Below are positions 42,632 to 50,626 of a stretch of DNA of 64,000 bases, piece by piece (position 1 is the stretch's first letter; each line of letters begins with the position of its first letter). The stretch comes from JAMWDF01 sp964645405 (GTDB lineage Bacteria > Ratteibacteria > UBA8468 > B48-G9 > DSTR01). The stretch lies in the NCBI GenBank assembly GCA_964645405.1, contig CAZYCA010000019.1, forward strand, positions 41,186 to 105,185, given 5' to 3'. Both the position numbers and the translations under genes were made by a program. The notes beneath the pieces were generated by a model, which ran no database searches, was not told the origin of the DNA, and worked only from the letters and a program-made list of their open reading frames with translations.

Positions 42632-43526
42632 TGTCCTGAGAGAGATTTTGTTAGAGGAAAAGATTGTTATTCTTGATGGTGCTACCGGAACATATCTGTC
42701 CCAGCTTGGTTTCACAGGAATAACTCCGGAGATAGCCTGTCTTTCCCATCCAGAACTGGTAAAGAAACTTCATCAGGATTACGTGGACTCTGGAGCCAGG
42801 ATAATTCTTACCAATACCTTTGGTGCTAATTGCTTCAGACTGGAGAAGAAAGGTCTGTTAGACAAACTGGGAAAGCTTAATACTAAAGCAGCACAATTAG
42901 CAGGGCAGGTTAAAAAGCAAAACAGCAGGATACTGATTGCCGGGGATATGGGTCCCACAGGTGAGTTAATGGAACCCTGGGGACAACTGAGCAGCCAGAA
43001 GGCCTGTGCCTGTTTCCAGCAGCAGGCAGAAATCCTGGTGGAAAACGGAGTGGACTTTCTGCTTCTGGAAACATTTTCTGACTTAGCGGAGGCAGCCCTG
43101 GCTTATGAGACTGTTAAGGAAGTCTGCAGCCTGCCGGTAGTACTTTCCTTTTCTCTAACTGCTGGTAAGCAATACCGCACGATGATGGGCCAATCCCTTA
43201 CAGAACTTACAGCCTGGGCAGAAAAGGAGAAGTTGCCTGTTCTTGGTTTCAATTGTGGTCTGGGGTCAGCTGAAATGGTGGAAGTGGCCAGCCAGGTGAA
43301 AAAGCTTACCAGTCTTGCTCTCTGGTTTAAACCAAATGCTGGATTGCCTCTTCTTCACGAAGGGAAAGTAATCTATCCGGAGAAACCGGAAGAATTTGCC
43401 AGCCACTGTCTCCAGATAGTTGCGGGTGGTGACTGCTTTATTGGTGGTTGTTGCGGCACCAACCCTGGCTATATTTCTGTTCTATCCAGGCAGGTGAAAA
43501 GTTTCCTGACAATGCCAGGCCTGTGA
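42609..43526 (+). CDS. Homocysteine S-methyltransferase domain protein
   Basis: 305 aa, matching the N-terminal (Hcy-binding) domain of MetH or BHMT. IVILDGATGTYLSQLG and TNTFGANCFRL begin it, and AGDMGPTGELMEP is conserved. The three zinc cysteines are in LGFNCGLGS and in IGGCCGTNPGYI near the end. As a stand-alone domain it could methylate homocysteine from a methylated corrinoid or another donor; the other MetH domains (pterin, B12) are not in the window. It is therefore a candidate piece of a split methionine synthase or a trans-methylation partner of the MtaA-like protein. It overlaps the HDAC-like gene and converges with a DegT gene 7 bp away. Confidence 0.85.
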   Translation: MERKKGGDVLREILLEEKIVILDGATGTYLSQLGFTGITPEIACLSHPELVKKLHQDYVDSGARIILTNTFGANCFRLEKKGLLDKLGKLNTKAAQLAGQVKKQNSRILIAGDMGPTGELMEPWGQLSSQKACACFQQQAEILVENGVDFLLLETFSDLAEAALAYETVKEVCSLPVVLSFSLTAGKQYRTMMGQSLTELTAWAEKEKLPVLGFNCGLGSAEMVEVASQVKKLTSLALWFKPNAGLPLLHEGKVIYPEKPEEFASHCLQIVAGGDCFIGGCCGTNPGYISVLSRQVKSFLTMPGL

Positions 43527-43533
43527 CTTAAGC

Positions 43534-44793
43534 TTACTTCATATAAGCCTTAGCCACCTTTTCAAAAGCTGCCACATATAACTCCATATGACGCTGCTGG
43601 TAAACAGGGTGGCAGAAAAAGTTCATGGTTCTTGCTTCCAGCCACTGGGCTTTCCGGCAGTTGAACCTGGTATAATCAATTCTTCTGGCATTCGGGTCAC
43701 GGAAAGGGTACCTCAGGCGGCCAAAACCATTTTGCTCAACAAAGGCTTTCTCCCGGTACATCTCAGGCCACTGGACACCATAAACAGGGACTCCTTCTGC
43801 TTCCATGGCCTGAACAAACCTTTTCACTGGAACTTTTAACCTGTCGGCATCAAGAACAAAAGGTGCCCACCAGTAAGCATTCTGCCTTTCAGGAGTGTCC
43901 AGAGGTGGATAGAGAACCAGGGGATGATTTTTGAGTGTTTCCTTCAGGAACTGGCCGTTGCGTCGCCTGTTGGGAAGGTTCCAGGAATCAAAACGTTCCA
44001 GTTCGCATAACCCTATGAGAGACTGGATTTCTGTCATGCGGTAGTTGAAGCCTACCCTTCTATGAATGTAGGTAAGTTTAGCTTCCAGTTCCAGCAATCT
44101 TAATCTTTCCTGCACATCATAGCCGTGGTCCCGGAAAGACTTGCATTCCCAGTGCAGGGCTTCATTATCAGTAATCACGGCACCACCTTCACCCCCTGTG
44201 GTGAAGTGTTTGCTCTGACAGAAACTGAAACAGCCAATATCGCCAATGGTTCCGGTTTTTTTCTCTTTGTAGATTCCGCCAAAGCACTGGGCACAATCTT
44301 CAATAACAAAAAGGTTGTGTTTTCTGGCAATAGCCAGTATTGGGTCCATATCAGCAACCACTCCGTAGAGATGAACTACCAGAATGGCTCTGGTGCGGTC
44401 GTTGATTTTGTCCTCAATATCATCAGGGTCCAGAGTGTGGGATTCATCAACATCAGCAAAAACCGGGAGTGCGCCTGCCTGGAGAATACAGAATGAGGAG
44501 GCAATGAAGGAATAAGAGGGACAGATAACCTCATCTCCAGGGCCTATCCCTAACGCTGCCACAGCGGTATGCAGGGCACTGGTACCGCTGGTGGTGGTGA
44601 CTGCGTAACGCACACCATTCCATTTAGCCCACGCTTCTTCAAACTTTGTTCCTATCTCACCAGTCCAGTAGTTAACTTTTCCTGTTTTCAGCGGTTCAGC
44701 CACACTGGCGATTGTTTTTTCCGAAAATGATGGCCACATAGGAAACTTCTCTGTGCAAACCGGCTTACCTCCATCTATCGCTAAGGTAGCCAC
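43534..44793 (-). CDS. DegT/DnrJ/EryC1/StrS-family aminotransferase (fourth copy)
   Basis: 419 aa from GTG 44793, chosen for the preceding GGGAGGAGAAA and the family-typical start ATLAIDGGKPV; an in-frame ATG at 44910 gives an unlikely 39-residue extension. The PLP lysine is in CFSFCQSKHFTTGGEGG near residue 190 and the ring Asp in FVIEDCAQCFGG. TSGTSALHTAVAAL is the phosphate-binding segment. It is more similar in style to sugar aminotransferases of PVC bacteria (RMTEIQSLIGLCELE) than to its three paralogues at 12878-16801. It stands alone, transcribed divergently from the PKD/TPR protein gene. Substrate unknown. Confidence 0.88.
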   Translation of the reverse strand: MATLAIDGGKPVCTEKFPMWPSFSEKTIASVAEPLKTGKVNYWTGEIGTKFEEAWAKWNGVRYAVTTTSGTSALHTAVAALGIGPGDEVICPSYSFIASSFCILQAGALPVFADVDESHTLDPDDIEDKINDRTRAILVVHLYGVVADMDPILAIARKHNLFVIEDCAQCFGGIYKEKKTGTIGDIGCFSFCQSKHFTTGGEGGAVITDNEALHWECKSFRDHGYDVQERLRLLELEAKLTYIHRRVGFNYRMTEIQSLIGLCELERFDSWNLPNRRRNGQFLKETLKNHPLVLYPPLDTPERQNAYWWAPFVLDADRLKVPVKRFVQAMEAEGVPVYGVQWPEMYREKAFVEQNGFGRLRYPFRDPNARRIDYTRFNCRKAQWLEARTMNFFCHPVYQQRHMELYVAAFEKVAKAYMK

Positions 44794-44835
44794 TTTCTCC
44801 TCCCTGTTATACGGAAAATTTTTTCTCTTTGTGTT

Positions 44836-44844
44836 ATTATAGCA
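44836..44844 (-). promoter_or_regulatory. Extended -10 promoter of the fourth DegT gene
   Basis: TGCTATAAT (minus strand, hexamer 44841-44836) is a perfect extended -10. The leader of about 36 nt contains GGGAGGAG before GTG 44793, so this gene is translated conventionally. Confidence 0.5.
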
Positions 44845-44886
44845 TGAAAAAACTGAAAAGTTGATTTTGCCTTTTAGATGGGGCAC

Positions 44887-44892
44887 TATAAA
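44887..44892 (+). promoter_or_regulatory. Possible -10 box giving a leaderless start
   Basis: TATAAA ends eight bases before ATG 44900, so transcription could begin at or next to the ATG. The only -35-like sequence, TTGATT at 44861-44866, is too far (20 bp). Confidence 0.35.
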
Positions 44893-44899
44893 AGTATAC

Positions 44900-46909
44900 A
44901 TGGTTATCATACTCGGGCTTTTAATATTGAGTTTTAGTTTTCCGCTTGCTGCTTCCCGGGATAGCTGGTTGGAGGGCTGGACTTATCGCCGGGTGCTTAA
45001 GGTCGTCTGGCAGAAGGATAGGTTTCCGGTTCCGCCAGTGGCTGTTCTGGAATTCTCAGGACCGGCAAACATTGAGGGAAAGGACATCAGAATTGTGAGC
45101 CAGGATAACCAGTTTTGCCCTTGCTGGGTGGTCTCGGTAAGGCAGGAAAATTCTTATCAGGTGGCTTTCTCTCCTCAGGAAGAAAAATATTTTTTGTATT
45201 ATGGTAACCCTTCAGCACCAGAACAGGAAACTGTCTTTCAGCCAAACCGGGGTTTAATTCTGGAAGTCTATCCCCGTCAGGGATGGAAATGTGATACCTG
45301 GGAAGAGGCAGAAATTTTGATTGAGAAAAGTAAAAAAGGTCCTTTGCTGGGTCGTTCCTTTCATCCGAAAATCTGGGATGGGAGTAATCCTCTGGGAATA
45401 GAAAAAGATGTAGTCCGGATTTATACCGGCTTTTTTTATTGTCAGGAAGCAAAAAAATTATTTTTTGCCACCAGTTCCGCCGGTGCCTCCTTTTTGACCA
45501 TAGACGACAAACTGGTTGCTTCCTGGCCTGGCTGGCATGGTGCGGTGCCTTTTGTCAGACCACCCCAGGAAGGTTCCATCAGTCTCACCCCTGGCTTGCA
45601 CCGGCTGAATTATTACCACATCGGACAGCCAGGACAGGAAATAGCAGCGGCAGCAGTGGCTGATGGTCCGGAGCGAAAGTTTGTGGTTATCCCGGAAAAG
45701 TTTTTCCTGCCTGTTGCCAGGGTGGAAGTAGGGCCAGTGGAGAAAAAAAATAGCCAGCTGGTAGCTGATTTTTCCTGGGAAAATACCCATTACCTTTGCC
45801 GGGAAGACCGGGAACTCATTACTTTTAGATTTCAGCAGCAGTGCTCTTCCTTAGAAAAAGTGGTTGATTATCAGTGGGATTTCGGGGACGGACAGGTTGG
45901 TTCCGGTTCTTCCGTTTCCCATACTTACCTGGCTAAAGGCCAGTACCTGGTAAGTCTGAAGATAAAGGATAGTTCTGGAAAAATGGATACAATCCAGATG
46001 AGAATAAAAGTCATACCTGACCCTGGCAAAATGGTCTTACCTGCCCGGCAGGTTACTGAGTACCTGGATGAATTTTCCTCCTGGAGATTGAGTGCCTGTT
46101 CTACGGAGAACCTTATTCGGATGGCAGGAATTCTGATGAGCTATGATAGTTATGACCTGGCTTTCAATGTTTACCAAGAATTACTCTCCCGGGAACTTAA
46201 GGCAGAGCAGAAAATTCAGGTCTGTCTGGTTGCCGGGAAACTGGCGGTAATGAAGAAGGATTATCCAGCAGCAGAGAAAATTTATCTCTCCTTTCTAAAA
46301 AAAGAGTGGTCCCCGGAAGTAGCTCTGGAACTGGGAAACCTTTATTTCCTGAAAAGAGAGTTTGATCGGGCAGCAAGTCAGTATCAGGAAATTATCAGCA
46401 GGGGAGAAAAGGTGTCTGCAAAGATAAGGCGGAAAGCTGAGGTTGGTTGTGCTGACATTCTCAGGGAAAAAGGTGATTTTTCTGCAGCCAGAAAGGAATA
46501 CGAGAGGCTTACGGATTCTAAGCTTCTGGCAGTTAGGAATGGTTTTCACAGTCAGAATGTTCTGGATGCACTGAGGAGCAAGGATTTTTCTACTGCTTTA
46601 GAAAGACTGGAAGACTGGGCAGTAGAACTTCCTTCGGTTAAATGCCGGGGGCAGTGGTCAATTCTGTATAGCCGGGCATGCCTGTTAAAGAAAGACTACG
46701 AATCAGCCTGGCAGGAACTGGATTTATTTCAGCGCAGTGGTCCGGAAAAGGATAATCCGTATCTAATCTGGGCCCTGGCTTTGAGTGCTGAAGCACTGGA
46801 AGGTCTTGGACAGCAGGCTAAGGCAAAGGAATATTATCAGAAAATAATCAGTGCATACCCCGCTCATCCCCTTGCCAGTTTGGCAAAAGAAAAGTTAAAA
46901 GGTAGGTAA
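44900..46909 (+). CDS. Secreted DUF2341 / PA14-like / PKD / TPR protein
   Basis: 669 aa from ATG 44900, which is the start of the signal peptide (MVIILGLLILSFSFPLAAS); an earlier in-frame start at 44861 is less fitting. Residues about 22-130 resemble DUF2341 (WLEGWTYRRVLKV, FLYYGNPSAPE). Residues 140-280 resemble a PA14-type lectin domain (TGFFYCQEAKKLFFATSSAGASFLTIDDKLV, LTPGLHRLNYYH). A PKD domain follows (DYQWDFGDGQVGSGSSVSHTY). From about residue 400 to the end there are five or six TPR-like helical repeats (AFNVYQEL, AAEKIYLSFLK, ARKEYERLTD, AKEYYQKIISAYPAHPLA). The mix of outside-type beta modules with a TPR array suggests a periplasmic scaffold. No catalytic motif was seen. Confidence 0.75.
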   Translation: MVIILGLLILSFSFPLAASRDSWLEGWTYRRVLKVVWQKDRFPVPPVAVLEFSGPANIEGKDIRIVSQDNQFCPCWVVSVRQENSYQVAFSPQEEKYFLYYGNPSAPEQETVFQPNRGLILEVYPRQGWKCDTWEEAEILIEKSKKGPLLGRSFHPKIWDGSNPLGIEKDVVRIYTGFFYCQEAKKLFFATSSAGASFLTIDDKLVASWPGWHGAVPFVRPPQEGSISLTPGLHRLNYYHIGQPGQEIAAAAVADGPERKFVVIPEKFFLPVARVEVGPVEKKNSQLVADFSWENTHYLCREDRELITFRFQQQCSSLEKVVDYQWDFGDGQVGSGSSVSHTYLAKGQYLVSLKIKDSSGKMDTIQMRIKVIPDPGKMVLPARQVTEYLDEFSSWRLSACSTENLIRMAGILMSYDSYDLAFNVYQELLSRELKAEQKIQVCLVAGKLAVMKKDYPAAEKIYLSFLKKEWSPEVALELGNLYFLKREFDRAASQYQEIISRGEKVSAKIRRKAEVGCADILREKGDFSAARKEYERLTDSKLLAVRNGFHSQNVLDALRSKDFSTALERLEDWAVELPSVKCRGQWSILYSRACLLKKDYESAWQELDLFQRSGPEKDNPYLIWALALSAEALEGLGQQAKAKEYYQKIISAYPAHPLASLAKEKLKGR

Positions 46910-47020
46910 TATCCTTTTTCTTTCCTTTCACATTTTCTTCCCCTGGAGGATTTCTCTGTTTTTACAATTCGCAATAAAACATAATATAATGACACAAAAT
47001 AAATCACAACAATACATAAC

Positions 47021-47048
47021 TTGACAAAAAAATATCATACGATAAAAT
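47021..47048 (+). promoter_or_regulatory. Promoter of the SH3-like membrane protein gene
   Basis: A perfect TTGACA (47021-47026), 16 bp, TAAAAT (47043-47048), in an AT-rich stretch. The predicted start near 47055 leaves a 13-nt leader containing GGGGGTG as ribosome site for ATG 47068. The rest of 46910-47067 is AT-rich and holds no gene. Confidence 0.55.
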
Positions 47049-47067
47049 TCTATAAAATGGGGGTGTT

Positions 47068-47469
47068 ATGCGAAAAAAGAGGAAAAGGAAAACAAACAGT
47101 GTTGCTGGTCTGGTAGGGCTGGCGTGTGTGGCATTTCTTGCCTGGAAGTATCTTTCCGTCAGGGAAGCTACCTTTCCTGCTGACTGTACCTATACTGTTA
47201 AAGCCAACGTAGCACTTGCCCACACCAGGGAAAGCCTGTTTGACGGTCTCCACCATCTGGAAAACTTAATTACTTTTCTTCATCCCGGGGATGAACTTCG
47301 TATTCTGGAAGTGGTTGGTCCTGCTGTGCGGGTAGCCATTACCAAACATAACAATTTCCCGACCAATCTTGTCGGCTGGGTGCCGAAGGAATGTCTGGAA
47401 AAGTATGGGCGGATGAAAAAACCATCTTCCTACCATACCAACTATGTCTGGCCAGGCTCGTCAGACTGA
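47068..47469 (+). CDS. Small anchored SH3-like protein, unknown
   Basis: 133 aa. A very basic start (MRKKRKRKTNS) is followed by one transmembrane helix (VAGLVGLACVAFLAWKYL), so the C-terminal part is outside the cytoplasm. That part reads like a small beta barrel of SH3b type (YTVKANVALAHTRESLFDGLHHLENLITFLHPGDELRILEV, AITKHNNFPTNLVGWVPKECLEKYG); the GWVPKECLE motif is typical of SH3b ends. Such domains often bind cell wall. Its last 26 bp overlap the small HTH gene, which suggests co-translation. Confidence 0.65.
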   Translation: MRKKRKRKTNSVAGLVGLACVAFLAWKYLSVREATFPADCTYTVKANVALAHTRESLFDGLHHLENLITFLHPGDELRILEVVGPAVRVAITKHNNFPTNLVGWVPKECLEKYGRMKKPSSYHTNYVWPGSSD

Positions 47470-47638
47470 AGAGCGGAAAATCGTTTCTGTGAAGGAACTG
47501 GCGGAGTTTCTCGGTGTTTCTCCTTATTCTATTTACAAATTAGCCAGAGAGAAAAAAATCCCTGCCTTTAAAATAGGTAATAAATTCCGGTTTGACAGAG
47601 ACGCAGTCTTAGAGACTTTGAAAAAACAGGCTGTTTAA
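47444..47638 (+). CDS. Excisionase-type (MerR-like HTH_17) DNA-binding protein
   Basis: 64 aa. Nearly the whole protein is a MerR-like winged helix-turn-helix of the excisionase family: VSVKELAEFLGVSPYSIYKLAREKKIPAFKIGNKFRFDRDAVLETL. Related proteins serve as phage or plasmid excisionases or as small regulators. No integrase or attachment site is visible nearby. It starts inside the 3' end of the SH3-like gene and ends 173 bp before the LacI gene, so it sits at the left edge of cassette 2. A regulatory role cannot be told from a mobile-element relic. Confidence 0.8.
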   Translation: MSGQARQTEERKIVSVKELAEFLGVSPYSIYKLAREKKIPAFKIGNKFRFDRDAVLETLKKQAV

Positions 47639-47725
47639 TGCCTCCTTACCTGTAAACAATTTTCAAAAACGGTAACATTGGTGAGCTTTTATTTAGTTCC
47701 AGGCTCTGGCAAGGAAAGCAGAAAT

Positions 47726-47745
47726 TTTTGAAATCAATTTCAAAA
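47726..47745. promoter_or_regulatory. Operator candidate 1 of the cassette 2 LacI regulator
   Basis: TTTTGAAATCAATTTCAAAA is a perfect palindrome of two 9-bp arms with a CA centre, ending 3 bp before the -35 box of the regulator's promoter. LacI-family dimers bind palindromes of this length. Confidence 0.6.
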
Positions 47746-47748
47746 CTC

Positions 47749-47777
47749 TTGACAAAAAATTCTTAAAAGTCTATAAT
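47749..47777 (+). promoter_or_regulatory. Consensus sigma70-type promoter of cassette 2
   Basis: Perfect TTGACA (47749-47754), 17 bp, perfect TATAAT (47772-47777). The predicted start is near 47784 and the leader of about 28 nt has no Shine-Dalgarno sequence. It is flanked by two operator-like sites. Confidence 0.75.
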
Positions 47778-47793
47778 AGTAACATAAAACAAG

Positions 47794-47809
47794 CTGAAAC
47801 CAATTACAG
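47794..47809. promoter_or_regulatory. Operator candidate 2 of the cassette 2 LacI regulator
   Basis: CTGAAACCAATTACAG agrees with the core of operator 1 (TTGAAATCAATTTCAA) at 12 of 16 positions. It lies between the predicted transcription start and ATG 47812, so the promoter is bracketed by two related sites, as needed for looping or roadblock repression. Confidence 0.45.
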
Positions 47810-47811
47810 AA

Positions 47812-48807
47812 ATGACCACCATACATGATGTTGCCAGGAAAGCAGGAGTCTCTCCAGCTACAGTTTCAAGAGTTCTCAATAACGGACCTGTCAGGAGTGT
47901 CACAAGGGAGAAGATTTTAAAAGTCATAAAGAAAGAAAACTTTATTCCCGACAGCAGAGCAGTTTATCTTAAGAAATTAAAGACCAAAAAAGTAGGTCTT
48001 ATTATCCCGGATATTCTTAATCCAATCTACTCCCTTGCGGTTAAAGTTATCCATGATTACTTAAAAGAAAAAGGATATCACTTAATTTTAGGAAACTCCT
48101 ACCGGGAGATAGAAGAAGAAAGAGATATTTTGCAGATGCTGGAAAGAGAAAGAGTGGCTGGAATTATTCTGGGAATCTGTGAAGGAGAAGACGATAGTTT
48201 ATTAATGCCGATATTTAGAAGGATGTTAAGTAATGGAATAAAGATTGTATTCACAGGAAAAAATAGTTACGGATTAAAGGTTGATGTGGTAAGTGTGAAT
48301 AATTCAGCCGGGACATATAAAATGACAAATTATCTGATTAAAACAGGGAGAAGAAAAATTGGCTTTATAAGCGGTGATAGCAGACTGTGGGCAACAGTAG
48401 AGAGATTGAAAGGGTATAAAAAATCATTGGAAGAAAAGGGAATTGAATTCAAGAGAGATTTAGTGAGGTGTGAAGGTGATTATAAAATTGAATATGGAAG
48501 GAGATGGGCAAAGGAGTTAATAGGTTGTGTGGAGGCAATTGTTTGCGGGAATGACTTAATGGCTATTGGGGCAATCAAGGCAATAGAGGAAAGTGGTCTA
48601 AAGGTTCCTGATGATATTGCTGTGTGTGGTTTTGATGACATATTTATTTCTGCGTTAATAAAACCATCGCTTACCACAGTCCACCAGCCAGTGGAAAAAA
48701 TTTCTGAAATTGCCTGCGAGAGACTGATTAACCGGATTGAAGGGAAAATAAACAAAGAAGAGGAGATACTGATAGAACCGGAGATAATTGTTAGGGAAAG
48801 CGCCTGA
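47812..48807 (+). CDS. LacI-family transcriptional regulator (cassette 2)
   Basis: 331 aa. The LacI helix-turn-helix is at residues 1-25 (TTIHDVARKAGVSPATVSRVLNNG), with the hinge to about residue 60. The sensor domain begins with KVGLIIPDILNPIYSLAV and includes VNNSAGTYKMTNYLIKTGRRKIGFISGD and VCGFDDIFISALIKPSLTTVHQPV. Full length for the family. Expected ligand: a sugar made by the enzymes of the same cassette. Very strong promoter with twin operators at its own start suggests tight autoregulation. The pseudopilin gene follows after 65 bp that carry AAAGGAGGTGA. It parallels the GntR/LacI regulator at 7145-8212 in position but has a different DNA-binding domain. Confidence 0.93.
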   Translation: MTTIHDVARKAGVSPATVSRVLNNGPVRSVTREKILKVIKKENFIPDSRAVYLKKLKTKKVGLIIPDILNPIYSLAVKVIHDYLKEKGYHLILGNSYREIEEERDILQMLERERVAGIILGICEGEDDSLLMPIFRRMLSNGIKIVFTGKNSYGLKVDVVSVNNSAGTYKMTNYLIKTGRRKIGFISGDSRLWATVERLKGYKKSLEEKGIEFKRDLVRCEGDYKIEYGRRWAKELIGCVEAIVCGNDLMAIGAIKAIEESGLKVPDDIAVCGFDDIFISALIKPSLTTVHQPVEKISEIACERLINRIEGKINKEEEILIEPEIIVRESA

Positions 48808-48872
48808 GGAGAAAATTTTCGATAAACGTTAAGTGGTCTTTGATTGCTAATTACGAAAGGAGGTGACAGGAC

Positions 48873-49718
48873 ATGGAGAAAGGTCAAGGACAAGAGGCAA
48901 GAGAAGCAAAGAAGCTGTATGGAGAGATAGGGAGAATAAAGGTTCAGGAGGGAAAGATGGAAGATATAAGAAAAGGAGGGTTTACATTGATAGAATTGCT
49001 GGTGGTGGTGGCTATAATAGCCATCCTGGCAGCAATGCTTCTTCCAGCCTTAAATAAAGCAAGAGAAAGGGCAAGGCAGGCAGCATGTATGAACAATCTA
49101 AAACAGATAGGCCTTGCTCTTCTGATGTATGTTGATGATTATGAGAGGGTTCCATCAGGGGATAGTTTTGAATCAGAGGCGGTGGGGAGGTTCTGGTATC
49201 AGAAACTGAACAGGTATATAAGTATGGGCAAGGCAAGTCCGCCGTATACTCCCTGCACCTATCCCCATCCTGTCTGGAAATGTCCGGGTAATAGAAATCA
49301 TGCCTTTGCCTATACCAGAATTTCTTATGGATGCAATACAAATGTTATGTATACCGCCAACCCTCCCTATAGCGCGGATGTAAGATGTCCGCCGAAATAT
49401 GCAAGTATAAGAAGAACCTCAGGAGTGATTGCTGTTACTGATTCCAACGGTGATGGTTATTATGATATGTTTGTTACTGGATACGCTCCTGACTATACAG
49501 TTCCGCCTGCTTCCTGGTCCTATGCTCCAGGATTCAGACATAACGGTGGATGCAATGCTTTATTTTTCGATGGTCATGTGGAATGGAAAAAAGAAAAGGA
49601 TGTATTTATGTTAAAAGATGGTGGGTGGTACTGGGGTAGTACCATTGCGCCTGAGTGGCTACGTTTTTTATGGGGTGCCAACTGGAACGGGTGTAATCCA
49701 CCTTATTATATGAGATAG
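48873..49718 (+). CDS. Type II-secretion pseudopilin with H-X9-DG motif (cassette 2)
   Basis: 281 aa from ATG 48873 or 253 aa from ATG 48957; both have strong ribosome sites (AAAGGAGGTGA and AGGAGGGAAAG). The short form has a normal 7-residue leader (MEDIRKG), the long one a charged 35-residue leader. After the cleavage point follow GFTLIELLVVVAIIAILAAMLLPALNKARERA and CMNNLKQIGLALLMY, then a beta-rich domain, and near the end H-NGGCNALFF-DG, an exact H-X9-DG motif, with HVEW after it. The N-terminal helix is nearly identical to the pseudopilin at 6370-7053, while the globular part differs widely, as expected if the head is matched to a particular cargo. It lies between the LacI gene and the sugar genes. 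Confidence 0.9.
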   Translation: MEKGQGQEAREAKKLYGEIGRIKVQEGKMEDIRKGGFTLIELLVVVAIIAILAAMLLPALNKARERARQAACMNNLKQIGLALLMYVDDYERVPSGDSFESEAVGRFWYQKLNRYISMGKASPPYTPCTYPHPVWKCPGNRNHAFAYTRISYGCNTNVMYTANPPYSADVRCPPKYASIRRTSGVIAVTDSNGDGYYDMFVTGYAPDYTVPPASWSYAPGFRHNGGCNALFFDGHVEWKKEKDVFMLKDGGWYWGSTIAPEWLRFLWGANWNGCNPPYYMR

Positions 49719-49747
49719 CTGGTAAAAAGGGGGAATGCGGAGGAGAG

Positions 49748-50626
49748 GTGAGAAGGGAACTGGGAATTTACGTTAATCAAATTAGTGCTGATTTTGAAGA
49801 GTTTATAGAAAAGGCATCAGTCGCTGGTTTTAAATACTTAGCCACTCAGGATTCCATAGAATGGCTCAGTCTGTCTAAAGCGGAGAGAAGGAAGAAAATT
49901 GCGGAAACAAAAAAGCTGTGTGAAAAGTACAGTTTGAAGTTTATTGCCCACCACAGCAATCCCATACTTCTCCCTTCCTTGAATGTGGAAGAATCTTTCT
50001 GTTACTTAAGAAATCTTGTGGAGGAAATAAGTAACTGGGAGATATCTTTCTATGTGCTGCATCATCGTTCAATACAGGGGATAGCCAACCCCTGGACCAT
50101 AATTGAAAATGTGGGGAAGGAAAAGTTTGATAGGGCCACGGTGGAGGTCCTAAAGAGAATCTGTGATTATGCTGCCAGGTTTAAGATTTCTCTTGCTCTG
50201 GAAAATCTTCCCTATCCGTATGCTAAATCCGTTGATGATATCCTGGAGGTAATTGACATGGTGAATAGAGAAAATCTGGGGATATGTTTTGATTCCGGAC
50301 ACAGTCACATCGCAACGGATTCAGTATATGAAGAATTAGAAAAAGCAGGTAAAAAGCTTTTGACGACACACTTCCATGATAATCGGGGAAATAATGGTGA
50401 GATTGTAGATGAGGTAAATGTTTCAAACTACGATTTACATTTAGTCCCCGGGCTAGGAATTATAGACTGGATTAGTGTGAATGAAATCCTGGATAAAATC
50501 CATTATACATACCCGGTCGTTTTTGAAGGAATAAGAGGAATAGAAAACCACGGGAAACTGCTGGAAATAGTGGTGATGTTATGGAGAAGTTTTGAAAATC
50601 TGATAACGGAGGCAAAAAATGAATAA
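49748..50626 (+). CDS. Sugar phosphate isomerase/epimerase-type TIM barrel (cassette 2)
   Basis: 292 aa from GTG 49748 behind GCGGAGGAGAG. It is an AP-endonuclease-2/xylose-isomerase-like barrel: KFIAHHSNP near residue 58, SFYVLHHRS near 97, ISLALENLPYPYA near 155 (metal Glu), LGICFDSGHSHIA near 180 (Asp/His) and LTTHFHDNRGNNGE near 210, with VVFEGIRG near the end (Glu). All metal ligands of the family are present, so it should be an active isomerase or epimerase in the cytoplasm. No signal peptide. It overlaps the following secreted protein gene by 8 bp. It is the first cytoplasmic enzyme of cassette 2 and may act on the sugar released outside. Confidence 0.83.
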   Translation: MRRELGIYVNQISADFEEFIEKASVAGFKYLATQDSIEWLSLSKAERRKKIAETKKLCEKYSLKFIAHHSNPILLPSLNVEESFCYLRNLVEEISNWEISFYVLHHRSIQGIANPWTIIENVGKEKFDRATVEVLKRICDYAARFKISLALENLPYPYAKSVDDILEVIDMVNRENLGICFDSGHSHIATDSVYEELEKAGKKLLTTHFHDNRGNNGEIVDEVNVSNYDLHLVPGLGIIDWISVNEILDKIHYTYPVVFEGIRGIENHGKLLEIVVMLWRSFENLITEAKNE

